This document shows positions 7,788 through 16,787 of a stretch of DNA of 64,000 bases, one piece after another. The translations under genes and the position numbers were made by a program. The notes below the pieces were generated by a model. The model saw only the letters and a program-made list of their open reading frames with translations, was not told the origin of the DNA and searched no databases. The stretch comes from an uncultured Porphyromonadaceae bacterium. GTDB lineage: Bacteria > Bacteroidota > Bacteroidia > Bacteroidales > Muribaculaceae. The stretch spans positions 1 through 64,000 of the forward strand of contig CABUVO010000007.1 in NCBI GenBank assembly GCA_902495075.1, written 5' to 3'. Numbering within the stretch: the first letter of the stretch is position 1; every line of letters starts with the position of its first letter.

Positions 7788-10759
7788 GAAAATTAGAAGA
7801 ATCAGGTTTGAGCCGTCTTTATCTTAAAGACACGGCATTTCAGAATCTTATGCAGAAGCGCATCTTCAATGTGCTTCTTATTGCCACGCCTTATGACGCA
7901 TTTATGCTGGAGGAGGATGGTCGCGTCGATGAACAGATCTATTTCGAGTATGTGCACTTGAATCTGTCATCGCCGCCTCGTTTTACGAAGGTCGCCAATT
8001 ATGCGGAGGCATATAAGGAATTGTCAGAAAAGACATTCGACCTGATTATCGCAATGCCCGGCGTTGATATAAGCGAGACGTTCCGGGAAGCGGTAGAGAT
8101 CGACCGGCTTTATCCCGACATTCCGTTAGTGGTGCTGACTCCATTCTCCAAGGAGGTGAGACGCAGAATCGCCAATGAGGATTTGCGAGGGGTGGACTAT
8201 GTGTTCTCGTGGCTTGGAAATGTCGACCTGATTCTTGCAATCATAAAACTTATTGAAGACAGAATGAATGCCGACACGGATATTGACGAGGTTGGCATTC
8301 AGGCTATTCTCCTGATCGAAGATTCCATCCGGTTTTATTCTTCGATTCTTCCCCATCTTTTCAAGTTCCTTCTCAAGCAGTCGATGCGTTTTGCCACTGA
8401 AGCGCTCAATGAGCATGAGCAGATGATGCGCATGCGCGGACGGTCGAAGGTGCTCCTTGCACGTGATTACGAGGAGGCGGAGGCGCTGCTGAATAAATAT
8501 GGAGAAAACATACTTGGCATTATCACAGATGCTCGTTTCCCGGTGAATGGGGAGAAAGATCCCGATGCCGGAATGAAATTCGCTGCGATGGTGAGGAAGC
8601 GGAATCCGTATATGCCGATAATCATGGAGAGCCAGGAGAGTGCGAACCGCATGGGTGCCGAACGTTCCGGATATGTCTTCCTTGACAAGAATTCCAAGAC
8701 CCTTCCTCTTGATCTGCGTGAGGCTGTGGCTAAAAAATTCGGCTTTGGTGACTTCATTGTGCGAGATCCGAAGAGTGGCAACGAGCTTATGAGGATTCGT
8801 AATCTTAAAGATCTCCAGAAAAGCATAAATTCGATTCCTGATGATGTCTTATATTTCTATTGCTCCACCAACAGTATCTCCCGTTGGCTCTATTCCCGGG
8901 CACTGTTCCCTCTCGCGGAGGCGTTGAAAGGAATTGAGTTGCGTAATATCGAGGATACGCCCCGGCTTAAAAAGCTTGTGTTTGACACTATTGTCAAATA
9001 CAGGCGTATGAAGAACCGTGGAGTGGTGGCTGTCTTCCAGAAAGAGAATTATGACAAATGGAGCAACTTTGCTCGGATCGGGGAAGGATCCTTAGGAGGT
9101 AAAGGACGTGGTCTCGCCTTTATCGACCAGATTATAAAGCGTCATCCGGTGTGTGATGATTTCGAAGGCGTTCAGATCACGATTCCGCACACGGTGGTTG
9201 TCTGCACCGACATCTTCGATGAATTCATGGACAGTAATTGCCTTTACAAAATAGCGTTGTCGGATGCCCCCGACGAGGAAATACTCAAGGCTTTCTTGGC
9301 TGCGAAACTTCCGGAAGAGGTGATTGCCGATTTTGAAGCGTTTTTTGATGTGGTCAGACGTCCGCTCGCGGTGAGAAGCAGCTCGTTGCTCGAGGATTCC
9401 CATTATCAGCCGTTTGCCGGTATCTATTCCACCTATATGATCCCTTATATCGAAGACACTGCTGTTAGAATGCGGATGCTTACGGATGCCGTGAAGGCTG
9501 TGTATGCTTCGGTGTTCTTCTCCGACTCAAAGGCGTATATGAACGCCACAAGCAATGTCATCGATCAGGAGAAAATGGCGGTGATTCTCCAGGAAGTTGC
9601 AGGCGAAGATCATGGCGGATATTATTATCCAAGTTTCTCGGGAGTGGGAAGGTCGCTTAACTATTATCCAACGGGAGACGAGACTGCTGAGGAGGGAGTG
9701 GTAGAAGTCGCTACCGGATTAGGGAAATATATAGTTGACGGAGGAGTGGCGTTGCGCTTTTCTCCTGCGCATCCCGATAAGGTTTTACAGACATCTACTC
9801 TTGAGCTTGCACTCCGCGACACGCAGACATCGCTTTATGCTCTTCCCGACCATAAGGGGGAAGAAACGGAATTCCTTGTTGACGACAGTTTCAATATCAG
9901 CAAGATCAGCGTTGCCGATGCATTCAAGACGGGAGCATTGAAATACCTTGTATCGACATTCGATGTGAATGACCGTGTGATAAGGGACACCGAATTCGGG
10001 CGCGGACGCAAGGTCGTGACATTCGCGAATGTGTTGAAGCATAATGTTTTCCCGCTTGCAGAAATCACTGATTTCATGCTTAAGACAGGGCAATATGAGA
10101 TGGGGCGACCTGTAGAGATTGAGTTTGCGGGAAACATCAATCCGACGCCAAGACCAGATGGAGAGAAAGGGACGGTATACTGGCTGCAGATACGTCCGAT
10201 TGTCGACACCAAAGAGATGCTTGACGATTCGATAATGGATGTTGAGGATAAAGACCTGATACTTCGTAGCGAGACAGCTCTCGGACATGGCATCATGGAT
10301 AATGTGAGATATATTGTCTATGTGAAGCCCGGCACATTTGACTCTGCGCGCAATCCTGAACTTGTGAAAGAGATAGAAGCTATCAATGCGCGTTTTGTGG
10401 AGGATGGCGAGCCTTATATTCTCGTTGGTCCCGGCAGATGGGGATCTTCCGATCCGGCTCTCGGCATTCCTGTGAAATGGTCGCAGATTGCCGGCGCGCG
10501 TCTTATTGCCGAGTCTGCGTTGCCAGGTTATCGTATAGAACCCTCACAGGGCACACACTTTTTCCAGAATCTGACATCCTTCGGAGTCGGTTACTTCACA
10601 ATAGACCCTGACGGAGGTAATGGTTTCATAGATATGGATTATCTGGATTCCCTTCCGGCGGAGCATGAGAGCGACAGCATCCGCATCGTGCGTTTCGCCA
10701 ATCCCCTGACCATCGCCATCAACGGCAGAAAATCGAAGGGCATCGTCCGCAAACCATAA
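7784..10759 (+). CDS. PEP/pyruvate-binding (PPDK N-terminal) domain protein with receiver-like N-terminus
   Basis: A 991-residue protein. Residues 28-150 and about 175-310 look like two receiver-type alpha/beta domains (VVLTPFSKEVRRR and GIITDARFP sit where such domains have their loops), though phosphoacceptor geometry is uncertain. The second half is the ATP-grasp domain of pyruvate phosphate dikinase/PEP synthase: GSLGGKGRG (about 433), RSSSLLEDS (about 530) and GPGRWGSSDP (about 882). I see no swivelling phosphohistidine motif and no PEP TIM barrel, so it is not a complete PEP synthase. Bacteroidetes carry such proteins of unknown role; a sensory or phosphotransfer function is inference. 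ATGA overlap with hemD. Confidence 0.75.
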   Translation: MRKLEESGLSRLYLKDTAFQNLMQKRIFNVLLIATPYDAFMLEEDGRVDEQIYFEYVHLNLSSPPRFTKVANYAEAYKELSEKTFDLIIAMPGVDISETFREAVEIDRLYPDIPLVVLTPFSKEVRRRIANEDLRGVDYVFSWLGNVDLILAIIKLIEDRMNADTDIDEVGIQAILLIEDSIRFYSSILPHLFKFLLKQSMRFATEALNEHEQMMRMRGRSKVLLARDYEEAEALLNKYGENILGIITDARFPVNGEKDPDAGMKFAAMVRKRNPYMPIIMESQESANRMGAERSGYVFLDKNSKTLPLDLREAVAKKFGFGDFIVRDPKSGNELMRIRNLKDLQKSINSIPDDVLYFYCSTNSISRWLYSRALFPLAEALKGIELRNIEDTPRLKKLVFDTIVKYRRMKNRGVVAVFQKENYDKWSNFARIGEGSLGGKGRGLAFIDQIIKRHPVCDDFEGVQITIPHTVVVCTDIFDEFMDSNCLYKIALSDAPDEEILKAFLAAKLPEEVIADFEAFFDVVRRPLAVRSSSLLEDSHYQPFAGIYSTYMIPYIEDTAVRMRMLTDAVKAVYASVFFSDSKAYMNATSNVIDQEKMAVILQEVAGEDHGGYYYPSFSGVGRSLNYYPTGDETAEEGVVEVATGLGKYIVDGGVALRFSPAHPDKVLQTSTLELALRDTQTSLYALPDHKGEETEFLVDDSFNISKISVADAFKTGALKYLVSTFDVNDRVIRDTEFGRGRKVVTFANVLKHNVFPLAEITDFMLKTGQYEMGRPVEIEFAGNINPTPRPDGEKGTVYWLQIRPIVDTKEMLDDSIMDVEDKDLILRSETALGHGIMDNVRYIVYVKPGTFDSARNPELVKEIEAINARFVEDGEPYILVGPGRWGSSDPALGIPVKWSQIAGARLIAESALPGYRIEPSQGTHFFQNLTSFGVGYFTIDPDGGNGFIDMDYLDSLPAEHESDSIRIVRFANPLTIAINGRKSKGIVRKP

Positions 10760-10774
10760 TAAACAGATTGTAAC

Positions 10775-12487
10775 ATGCATAGAATATACTTGTTTGTAGC
10801 TTGGGTAGTTGTTGCTATTCAGGTGCTGGTTTTGCCATCGTGTACGCCCAAGGATGTGCGAGATAAGCTTTCCGAAGCAGAGTCGATTATGGAGGAAGAC
10901 CCGGATTCCGCCTTGCATATAATCAATGCAATCGACACTATTAATTTGAAAAGCAAAAAAGACTGGGCAAAATATGCTTTATTGAATGTCCAGGCTCGCA
11001 CAAAGACCAATGAGATTATTACGTCAGATTCACTGATCAGCCGGGCAGTTACCTACTATCAGGAGAAAGGGGATTCTCCCGATCTGATGAAATCGCTATT
11101 CTATAATGCCGATATATTATATAATCAAGGTCGATACACATCGTCAATTTATAATTCGACACAGGCATATGATTTAGCAAAAGGATTTAAAGATGATTAT
11201 TGGATTGCTAAGTCAGCTGAATAAATGGCTTTTATACATTCTGCATCATTTAATTCAATAGAATCTTTAAAATTTTTAAAGGAGGCTATTTATTATTATA
11301 AAAAGGCAGGTAAAAGGTTAAATCATTTGTATTCTATTTGCGATAAAGCACTTCATCTTAATAATATGCTTAAACATACTGAGGCATTGAATTTAGTTGA
11401 CAGTGTTTTATCTGTTGTAAATAATGAGTTGAGCGATAGTGTATTAACTGCATATGCTCTGAGAGTTAAATTCCCTATTCTATTAGATTTATCAAAATTA
11501 GATGAAGCTACAAAAACTATAACCGAACTTAAGCGATTTTCAAAGTATTATAAATTAGAATCTAAATATTTAGCTCATGAGGCTGATTTAGAAATAAAAA
11601 AGCATAATCTTAATATAGCTGAATCGATTTTAGACAGTATAGCAAATAATCTAAGCGGAACAAGAGATCTGGTATCATATTATATTGCTCGTAGGAATTT
11701 ATATTTAAACATTGGGGATTATAAAAATGCTTATTCTTATTTGGATAGCATTCAGAGATTGCAGAATGCAGAAGTCGAAAAGTTGTTCACTTATGATATA
11801 GCATTGTCTCAAAAAGACTACTATAACAATAAAGCTAAGAGCGAGGGTGAAAAAGCTAATGAATCAAAGCAAAAAAGCATATGGATTATTATCTTAGCCA
11901 TAGTTCTTATTATGATTATTCTCCTTGTTTATAAAGTGTCCATCAAGAAAAAGAATGAAAAAATATATCAGCAAATAGAGAATATAGTTAGCCTAACGAA
12001 CCAAATAGAGTGTAAGATTAAAGAGAATAATGACCTCATGTCATCATTATTCTCTAAACAATCTGACATAGATGATCTCAAAAATACAATTACAAATTTA
12101 TTTAAGGACAAATGGGAGTCAATAAACATAATGTGCTATGAGTATTTTGAGAAAGGAGAATCTGAAAAAGAGAGAATATCTATTGCAAATACTATAAAGG
12201 ACCACATAGAGCAGCTTAAAAGTCCTAAAAATCTAAAGAAAATAGAGGCGTCTGTGAATACCTATATGAATAATCTTATTATAAGATTGAGAGAACAATG
12301 TTCTTTTCTTAAGGAAGATGATATTGTTTTCATATCATTAGTTTGTGCCGGTTTGTCACCTCGCGCTGTCTGCTTTTTTACAGATATTAAATTAAAGAAT
12401 TTCTATACGAAAAAAAGGCGATTAGTTGAAAGGATTGATAATTCCGGATGCAAAGATAAAGATAATTTTATAGCAAATCTTAAGTAA
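10775..12487 (+). pseudogene. TPR lipoprotein with C-terminal regulatory-like domain, interrupted by in-frame TAA
   Basis: Two open frames, 10775-11221 and 11225-12487, are in the same reading frame and separated only by TAA at 11222-11224, directly followed by ATG. Together they make one typical Bacteroidales protein of about 570 residues. It has a lipoprotein signal ending LPSC, the common opening SEAESIMEEDPDSALHIINA, TPR-like helices, one transmembrane segment (WIIILAIVLIMIILLVY, near 12 kb), a coiled coil, and a C-terminal helical domain (DIVFISLVCAGLSPRAV) seen in paralogues. The stop is most simply a recent nonsense mutation or base error. Re-initiation at the adjacent ATG would give only the second part, without the signal peptide. 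The 3' part is much more A/T-rich than its neighbours. Function of the family is unknown. Confidence 0.75.
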
Positions 12488-12545
12488 TATACATATAATC
12501 AATAGAATATAAATGTATGCTTGCTGATGTAAATAACGCGCTAAA

Positions 12546-12605
12546 AATCAAAGAGATACAAAATGTAGAATTTTAAAATAATCTACGGTTTGTATCACTT
12601 TGATT
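12546..12605. repeat. 60-bp inverted repeat
   Basis: Arms of 17 bp (12546-12562 and 12589-12605, one mismatch) enclose a second pair, GTAGA at 12565 and TCTAC at 12582. It would fold into a long hairpin in either strand. It lies 60 bp after the TPR gene and may be its terminator, but no clear T-run follows. Confidence 0.65.
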
Positions 12606-12652
12606 ATTAATGTGTTGTATGAATGCGTGTAGCCAATATTTTAGATTAAAAT

Positions 12653-12684
12653 TTTGTTTTCAAGTTCTAATATCTATATATTTG
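12653..12684 (+). promoter_or_regulatory. Consensus Bacteroidetes promoter
   Basis: TTTG at 12653-12656, a 20-bp spacer, then TATATTTG at 12677-12684. It drives the micro-ORF at 12706 and perhaps the beta-barrel gene at 12907. Confidence 0.7.
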
Positions 12685-12705
12685 CAGAAAATAAAAATAA
12701 GCAAT

Positions 12706-12777
12706 ATGAATAGAAAAATTGTATTTGTTTTAATGGCATTATTTATGCACATTCCAATTCTGAGTATGTCGCGATGA
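12706..12777 (+). CDS. 23-residue hydrophobic micro-ORF or broken gene start
   Basis: ATG at 12706, 22 bp after a consensus -7 box, opens a 23-residue frame beginning MNRKIVFVLMALFMHIP and ending at TGA 12775. It looks like a signal peptide with nothing behind it. It may be the remnant of a secreted protein gene, a leader peptide for the beta-barrel gene, or a real small membrane peptide. The remaining gap to 12906 holds no other convincing gene. Confidence 0.35.
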   Translation: MNRKIVFVLMALFMHIPILSMSR

Positions 12778-12906
12778 AAAATGCTAATAAATATATTTGT
12801 TAAAAATTCATTATATAATGTATATTAAGTATGACATCGAAATTATTTAATGCATTAACTGATTTCCGAGTCATAGCTTATAAGCTAACATCTCTTTTTT
12901 ACCGCT

Positions 12907-15057
12907 ATGAAATTTTTATCAGCAATAACAATTACCCTTTTCTGCGGAATGATTGCATACGCGGCTCCGCAGAATGTCGTAGACAGCATTGCATCAGACA
13001 CAACTGTTATTTCTAAGGATCTTAATGAGCTTGTTGTGGAGGCAAGCAATATCTCAAGGCGCGGAAATGCAGAGTCGTATGTCATTACGAAAGATATGCG
13101 AAGGGGCTCACGGACTGCCGGCGAATTGCTCCGTAAAATCAATGGTATGCATTATCTTCCTTTTACGGAAGCCCTTACATATTTAGGCTCAAGTAATGTG
13201 GTGCTTCTTGTTGACAGCCTACAGAAAGATGCATCGTATATTAAGAGACAATCTCCCGACAGGTTTGACCGAATTGATGTGGTTCCGCAGCCGGGCGGTA
13301 AGTATACAGGTTTTGATGTGCTGATCAATTTTCACTCGAAACCTAATTATACAGGTTTTGAAACCAATATTCGTGAGACTATTGACATAATGCCTGACGG
13401 AAACAACGGTAAAGGTAATGACTTTGCAAAGAACTTTACCTATCTTGACGGAACTTACATGCTCAATAAATTGACTGTGACGGCATTGGCTAATTGGCAA
13501 TGGTCGAAGAATGGCTCTAATGAATATACAAGTACCGATTATCCGATGAGTGATTACTCGGAAATTCAATTGGAGAGGGATAAGAAAGATCCTCAGACGC
13601 TTAATAGCTTGAATAATCTGAAAGTAAATTTAGCTGCCGATTATAAGTTCAATCCCAATCATAAACTTTCCTTTCAATGGCAGATAAACCCCTGGACAAG
13701 AAAAAATACTTACGACTACCTGATGAGAGTGCTCGACCACGGCAACGAGGAGCACGTGGGATTACATGCGCAATCCGAGAGCAGGAATAATCTGTCGAAC
13801 ACGTTCAGTCTTAATTATCTGGGAAGATTTGGACAATGGAATCTTGACTTGTCGGCGAATTATGCATTCAACGGATGGAGGTCTTATTATAATCTGGATC
13901 GTACGGACGATTACCATTTGCTTTATGACAGAAAAGATAAAACCGGCTATTTCTGGGGAGGAGTAGATGTTAACAGATGGTTTGGTGAATATAAATGGTA
14001 TTTGGGATTCTCCAATTATGTTTATGTTACGGATTTCAATGAGAAGGATTATCATACGGGCGATTTGATTTCAGAAAATACTGTGGTCTACGATAATCTG
14101 TATGCGAGTATGCAGTATGTCCCATCGCGTCAGTTATCAGTTATGCTTAACGGTGGAATTTCGACATATTCCAATAAGACCGGAGATATTCATGTAACCA
14201 AGGTGATGCCCCGTTTACAGGGTATAATCAATTGGGTCCCAACTCAAAAATTTGCTCTTCGGGCTTCATATCTTATGCAGACAGGCACACCGACGATTTC
14301 CCAGCTGATGGATTATGGTCAGTTCTTGAACATGTATAAATATCAGGAAGGTAATCCGGATCTAAAGCCTAACACCACGCAATGGGCATCTTTGAGGCTT
14401 ACATTCTGGCGGAAACTGATGTTGTATGCCGATTATCAGTTTACGAATACCGGTGTATTCAATATTTATTCGGCTGCCTCAATGGCGACAGAGGATCCCG
14501 GCAAGATGTTTTATTATGCGGCGGGAAAATACCAGAACGGGAAATCGAATGCTCTTTCAATCGGCTTGAATTTCCAGCAAGATTTGTCGAAATATTTCTC
14601 ATTATATCTTGACGGAAAGATTACGCGCAATTATGCCTCTTATGAGAATTATAGCAATAAGGTCTGGACACCTTCCGCTTCATTATATTTATCATATAAT
14701 CTGGAGAAACAGGATCTGAATGTTGCATTATCATATAGTGTTGATGGAAGCGGTTACGTTACTCCGCAGACTTATGAACGGGTAATTACCGACGACATTA
14801 TGCTGGGCGTGCAGAAAAACTTCTTTAATAAGAAACTGACACTTGCTGTGAGCTATTTCCTACCCGTGCATATAACCAAAGGAGACTGGAAATATCGCAT
14901 GCATTCGCCAAACATGATCCAGACCGGCTGGGGCAACGAGCAATTCCGCAAGAACAATATGCTGGAATTCACAGCTGTCTTCCGTTTCAGCACTGGCAAG
15001 CAAGTGCGTAAGGTATCCCTCCAGACCGAAAATGCTAATGTCGGTTCGCAATTTTAG
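12907..15057 (+). CDS. Outer-membrane beta-barrel / TonB-receptor-like protein
   Basis: A 716-residue protein with a signal peptide (MKFLSAITITLFCGMIAYAAP), a plug-like segment (LNELVVEASNISRRG, then PGGKYTGFDVLINFHSK near 128-145) and a long C-terminal barrel rich in alternating aromatic strands such as LNYLGRFGQWNLDLSANYAF. The carboxypeptidase-like repeat found at the front of larger SusC-type receptors is absent. This matches the outer-membrane beta-barrel family of Bacteroidetes, which includes TonB-linked receptors. The ligand is unknown. The last residue is Phe, as in many barrel proteins. No SusD partner is adjacent, so it is not a polysaccharide utilisation pair. Confidence 0.8.
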   Translation: MKFLSAITITLFCGMIAYAAPQNVVDSIASDTTVISKDLNELVVEASNISRRGNAESYVITKDMRRGSRTAGELLRKINGMHYLPFTEALTYLGSSNVVLLVDSLQKDASYIKRQSPDRFDRIDVVPQPGGKYTGFDVLINFHSKPNYTGFETNIRETIDIMPDGNNGKGNDFAKNFTYLDGTYMLNKLTVTALANWQWSKNGSNEYTSTDYPMSDYSEIQLERDKKDPQTLNSLNNLKVNLAADYKFNPNHKLSFQWQINPWTRKNTYDYLMRVLDHGNEEHVGLHAQSESRNNLSNTFSLNYLGRFGQWNLDLSANYAFNGWRSYYNLDRTDDYHLLYDRKDKTGYFWGGVDVNRWFGEYKWYLGFSNYVYVTDFNEKDYHTGDLISENTVVYDNLYASMQYVPSRQLSVMLNGGISTYSNKTGDIHVTKVMPRLQGIINWVPTQKFALRASYLMQTGTPTISQLMDYGQFLNMYKYQEGNPDLKPNTTQWASLRLTFWRKLMLYADYQFTNTGVFNIYSAASMATEDPGKMFYYAAGKYQNGKSNALSIGLNFQQDLSKYFSLYLDGKITRNYASYENYSNKVWTPSASLYLSYNLEKQDLNVALSYSVDGSGYVTPQTYERVITDDIMLGVQKNFFNKKLTLAVSYFLPVHITKGDWKYRMHSPNMIQTGWGNEQFRKNNMLEFTAVFRFSTGKQVRKVSLQTENANVGSQF

Positions 15058-15131
15058 ACAGTTTCTTAATGGGCAAGGCATTCTTATCCTTATTCGGAAG
15101 GAGAATCTCTTATCGCGCACATCCTCGGCTA

Positions 15132-15182
15132 TAGATAATAATACAGAAATCCCTCCATGAGGGATTTCTGTATTATTATCTA
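15132..15182. terminator. Bidirectional terminator, 22-bp perfect stem
   Basis: A perfect inverted repeat (15132-15153 and 15161-15182) with a 7-nt loop lies between the convergent beta-barrel and miaB genes. The outer bases are A/T-rich on both sides, so it can end transcription in both directions. The rest of 15183-15288 is a G/C-rich 3' flank with no gene. Confidence 0.85.
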
Positions 15183-15288
15183 CCTGAAAGGGATTGACGG
15201 CGGACGGGGCACCGAGGTGCCTTCACTCAACCGGCTGCGCCGGAGGGGAGGAAAAGTGCTTTCGCGCTCTTCCTGCGGGATTTGGAGG

Positions 15289-16683
15289 CTATTGCGGGGT
15301 GACGACTTCGGCGAGGAGGGTGGCGGAGGTGGCGGAGAGGATGCGGACGCGGACGAATTCGCCGGGACGATGACCGGAGGCTGCGAAGACGGCAACTTTG
15401 TTTTGGGAGGTTCTGCCGAAGAGCTCGTTGGCGTTGCGTTTGGAGGTGCCTTCTATCAGGACTTCGAATTCTTTACCGATGTCTTTGCGGTTGCTTTCCA
15501 GTGAAAGCTCGTTTTGCAGGGCGATCATGCGGTTGAGGCGTTCAATTTTCACGTCTTCGGGGATGTTGTCGGGCATTTCGCGGCTGGCGAGTGTGCCGGG
15601 TCGTTCGGAGTATTTGAACATGAATGCTGAGTCAAAGCCGGCTTCGCGCATGAGCGATAGTGTCTGTTGGAAATCTTCTTCACTTTCGTTGTGGAAGCCT
15701 GTGAACATGTCGGTGGATAAGCCTGCATCGGGTATGATGCGGCGTATCGCTGCCACGCGGTCGAGATACCATTCGCGGGTGTATTTGCGGTTCATCGCTT
15801 TCAGCACGGAGTTGCTGCCGCTCTGCACGGGGAGGTGGATGTGACGCGCGATGTTGGGATACTTCGCCACAACCTCAAGTGTGCGGTCGCTCATGTCTTT
15901 GGGGTGAGAGGTGGTGAAGCGTATGCGCATGTCGGGAGCCGCCAGGGCAACCATCTCCAGCAATGCGGGGAAATCAACCGGTGTCTCTCCTTCGGGGGCG
16001 AAGTTATAGCTGTTGACATTCTGACCGAGGAGTGTCACTTCTTTGAAACCTCTGGAGTGGAGGTCGGCGAGTTCGCGGAGGATGCTCTGCGGTTCGCGGG
16101 AGCGTTCGCGTCCTCGGGTGTAGGGAACAATGCAGTAGGAACAGAAATTGTTGCAGCCTCGCATAATCGAGATGAATCCTGACACACCATTGGAACCAAT
16201 CCTGCGCGGCACAATGTCGCGATAGGTCTCAGTGGTGGAGAGCTCGATATTGATTGCAGGTGCACCGGTTTCGGCAGCTGCCACAAGGTTAGGGAGGTCA
16301 AGATAGGCATCCGGACCAGCTACGATGTCTACGCCGTGTTTCTCAATCAGTTCCTGCTTCAGACGTTCAGCCATGCAGCCAATCACGCCGATGATTATAT
16401 TGCGTCCTAACTTGCGACGCATGGAATTCCAGTATGCGATTCGGGAGTATATCTTCTGTTCCGCGTTATCGCGGATCGAGCAAGTGTTCAGGAGCACAGC
16501 GGCTGCTTGCGTATCGTTTTCGGTGGTTTCATAACCAGCCATCTCCATCATAGCCGCCACTACCTCAGAATCAGCGACATTCATCTGGCAACCGTATGTC
16601 TCAATGCGCACTTTCTTTGAAAGCGTGCAATTTTTATCGTTATTTGGAATAAAAAATCTACTCTTTATAGTATTTTCTTGCAT
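15289..16683 (-). CDS. miaB: tRNA-2-methylthio-N6-dimethylallyladenosine synthase
   Basis: A radical-SAM methylthiotransferase that adds a methylthio group to i6A37 of tRNAs reading UNN codons. The N-terminal UPF0004 domain shows its three cluster cysteines in TYGCQMNVADSE, LLNTCSIRD and GVIGCMAERL. The radical-SAM motif is RGCNNFCSYC, and a TRAM domain closes the C-terminus (FEVLIEGTSK to the end). The frame is open to an upstream ATG at 16722, but a candidate promoter with its -7 box at 16702-16709 puts the transcript start after that codon. I therefore choose the ATG at 16683, giving 464 residues, close to the usual family length. Confidence 0.95.
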   Translation of the reverse strand: MQENTIKSRFFIPNNDKNCTLSKKVRIETYGCQMNVADSEVVAAMMEMAGYETTENDTQAAAVLLNTCSIRDNAEQKIYSRIAYWNSMRRKLGRNIIIGVIGCMAERLKQELIEKHGVDIVAGPDAYLDLPNLVAAAETGAPAINIELSTTETYRDIVPRRIGSNGVSGFISIMRGCNNFCSYCIVPYTRGRERSREPQSILRELADLHSRGFKEVTLLGQNVNSYNFAPEGETPVDFPALLEMVALAAPDMRIRFTTSHPKDMSDRTLEVVAKYPNIARHIHLPVQSGSNSVLKAMNRKYTREWYLDRVAAIRRIIPDAGLSTDMFTGFHNESEEDFQQTLSLMREAGFDSAFMFKYSERPGTLASREMPDNIPEDVKIERLNRMIALQNELSLESNRKDIGKEFEVLIEGTSKRNANELFGRTSQNKVAVFAASGHRPGEFVRVRILSATSATLLAEVVTPQ

Positions 16684-16701
16684 AAATTTATTACTTTTGT
16701 G

Positions 16702-16732
16702 CAAAATTACATAATTGCTCAAACTAAAGCAA
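16702..16732 (-). promoter_or_regulatory. Promoter of miaB
   Basis: On the minus strand, TTG (16732-16730, extended ATTG) is followed after 20 bp by TAATTTTG (16709-16702). Its position decides between two possible miaB starts. Confidence 0.5.
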
Positions 16733-16787
16733 TTTTTTCAGAACAATTAAGAAAAAGAAAGAACCATAAATCTAATAACGTTACATC

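Noticed and set aside
7784..10759. Complete phosphoenolpyruvate synthase
   Set aside because: The phosphohistidine swivel motif and PEP-binding barrel are not found; only the ATP-grasp part is present.
15157..15504. Glycine-rich 115-residue frame on the plus strand
   Set aside because: It is antisense to the 3' part of miaB and its downstream flank, with low-complexity Gly/Asp composition.
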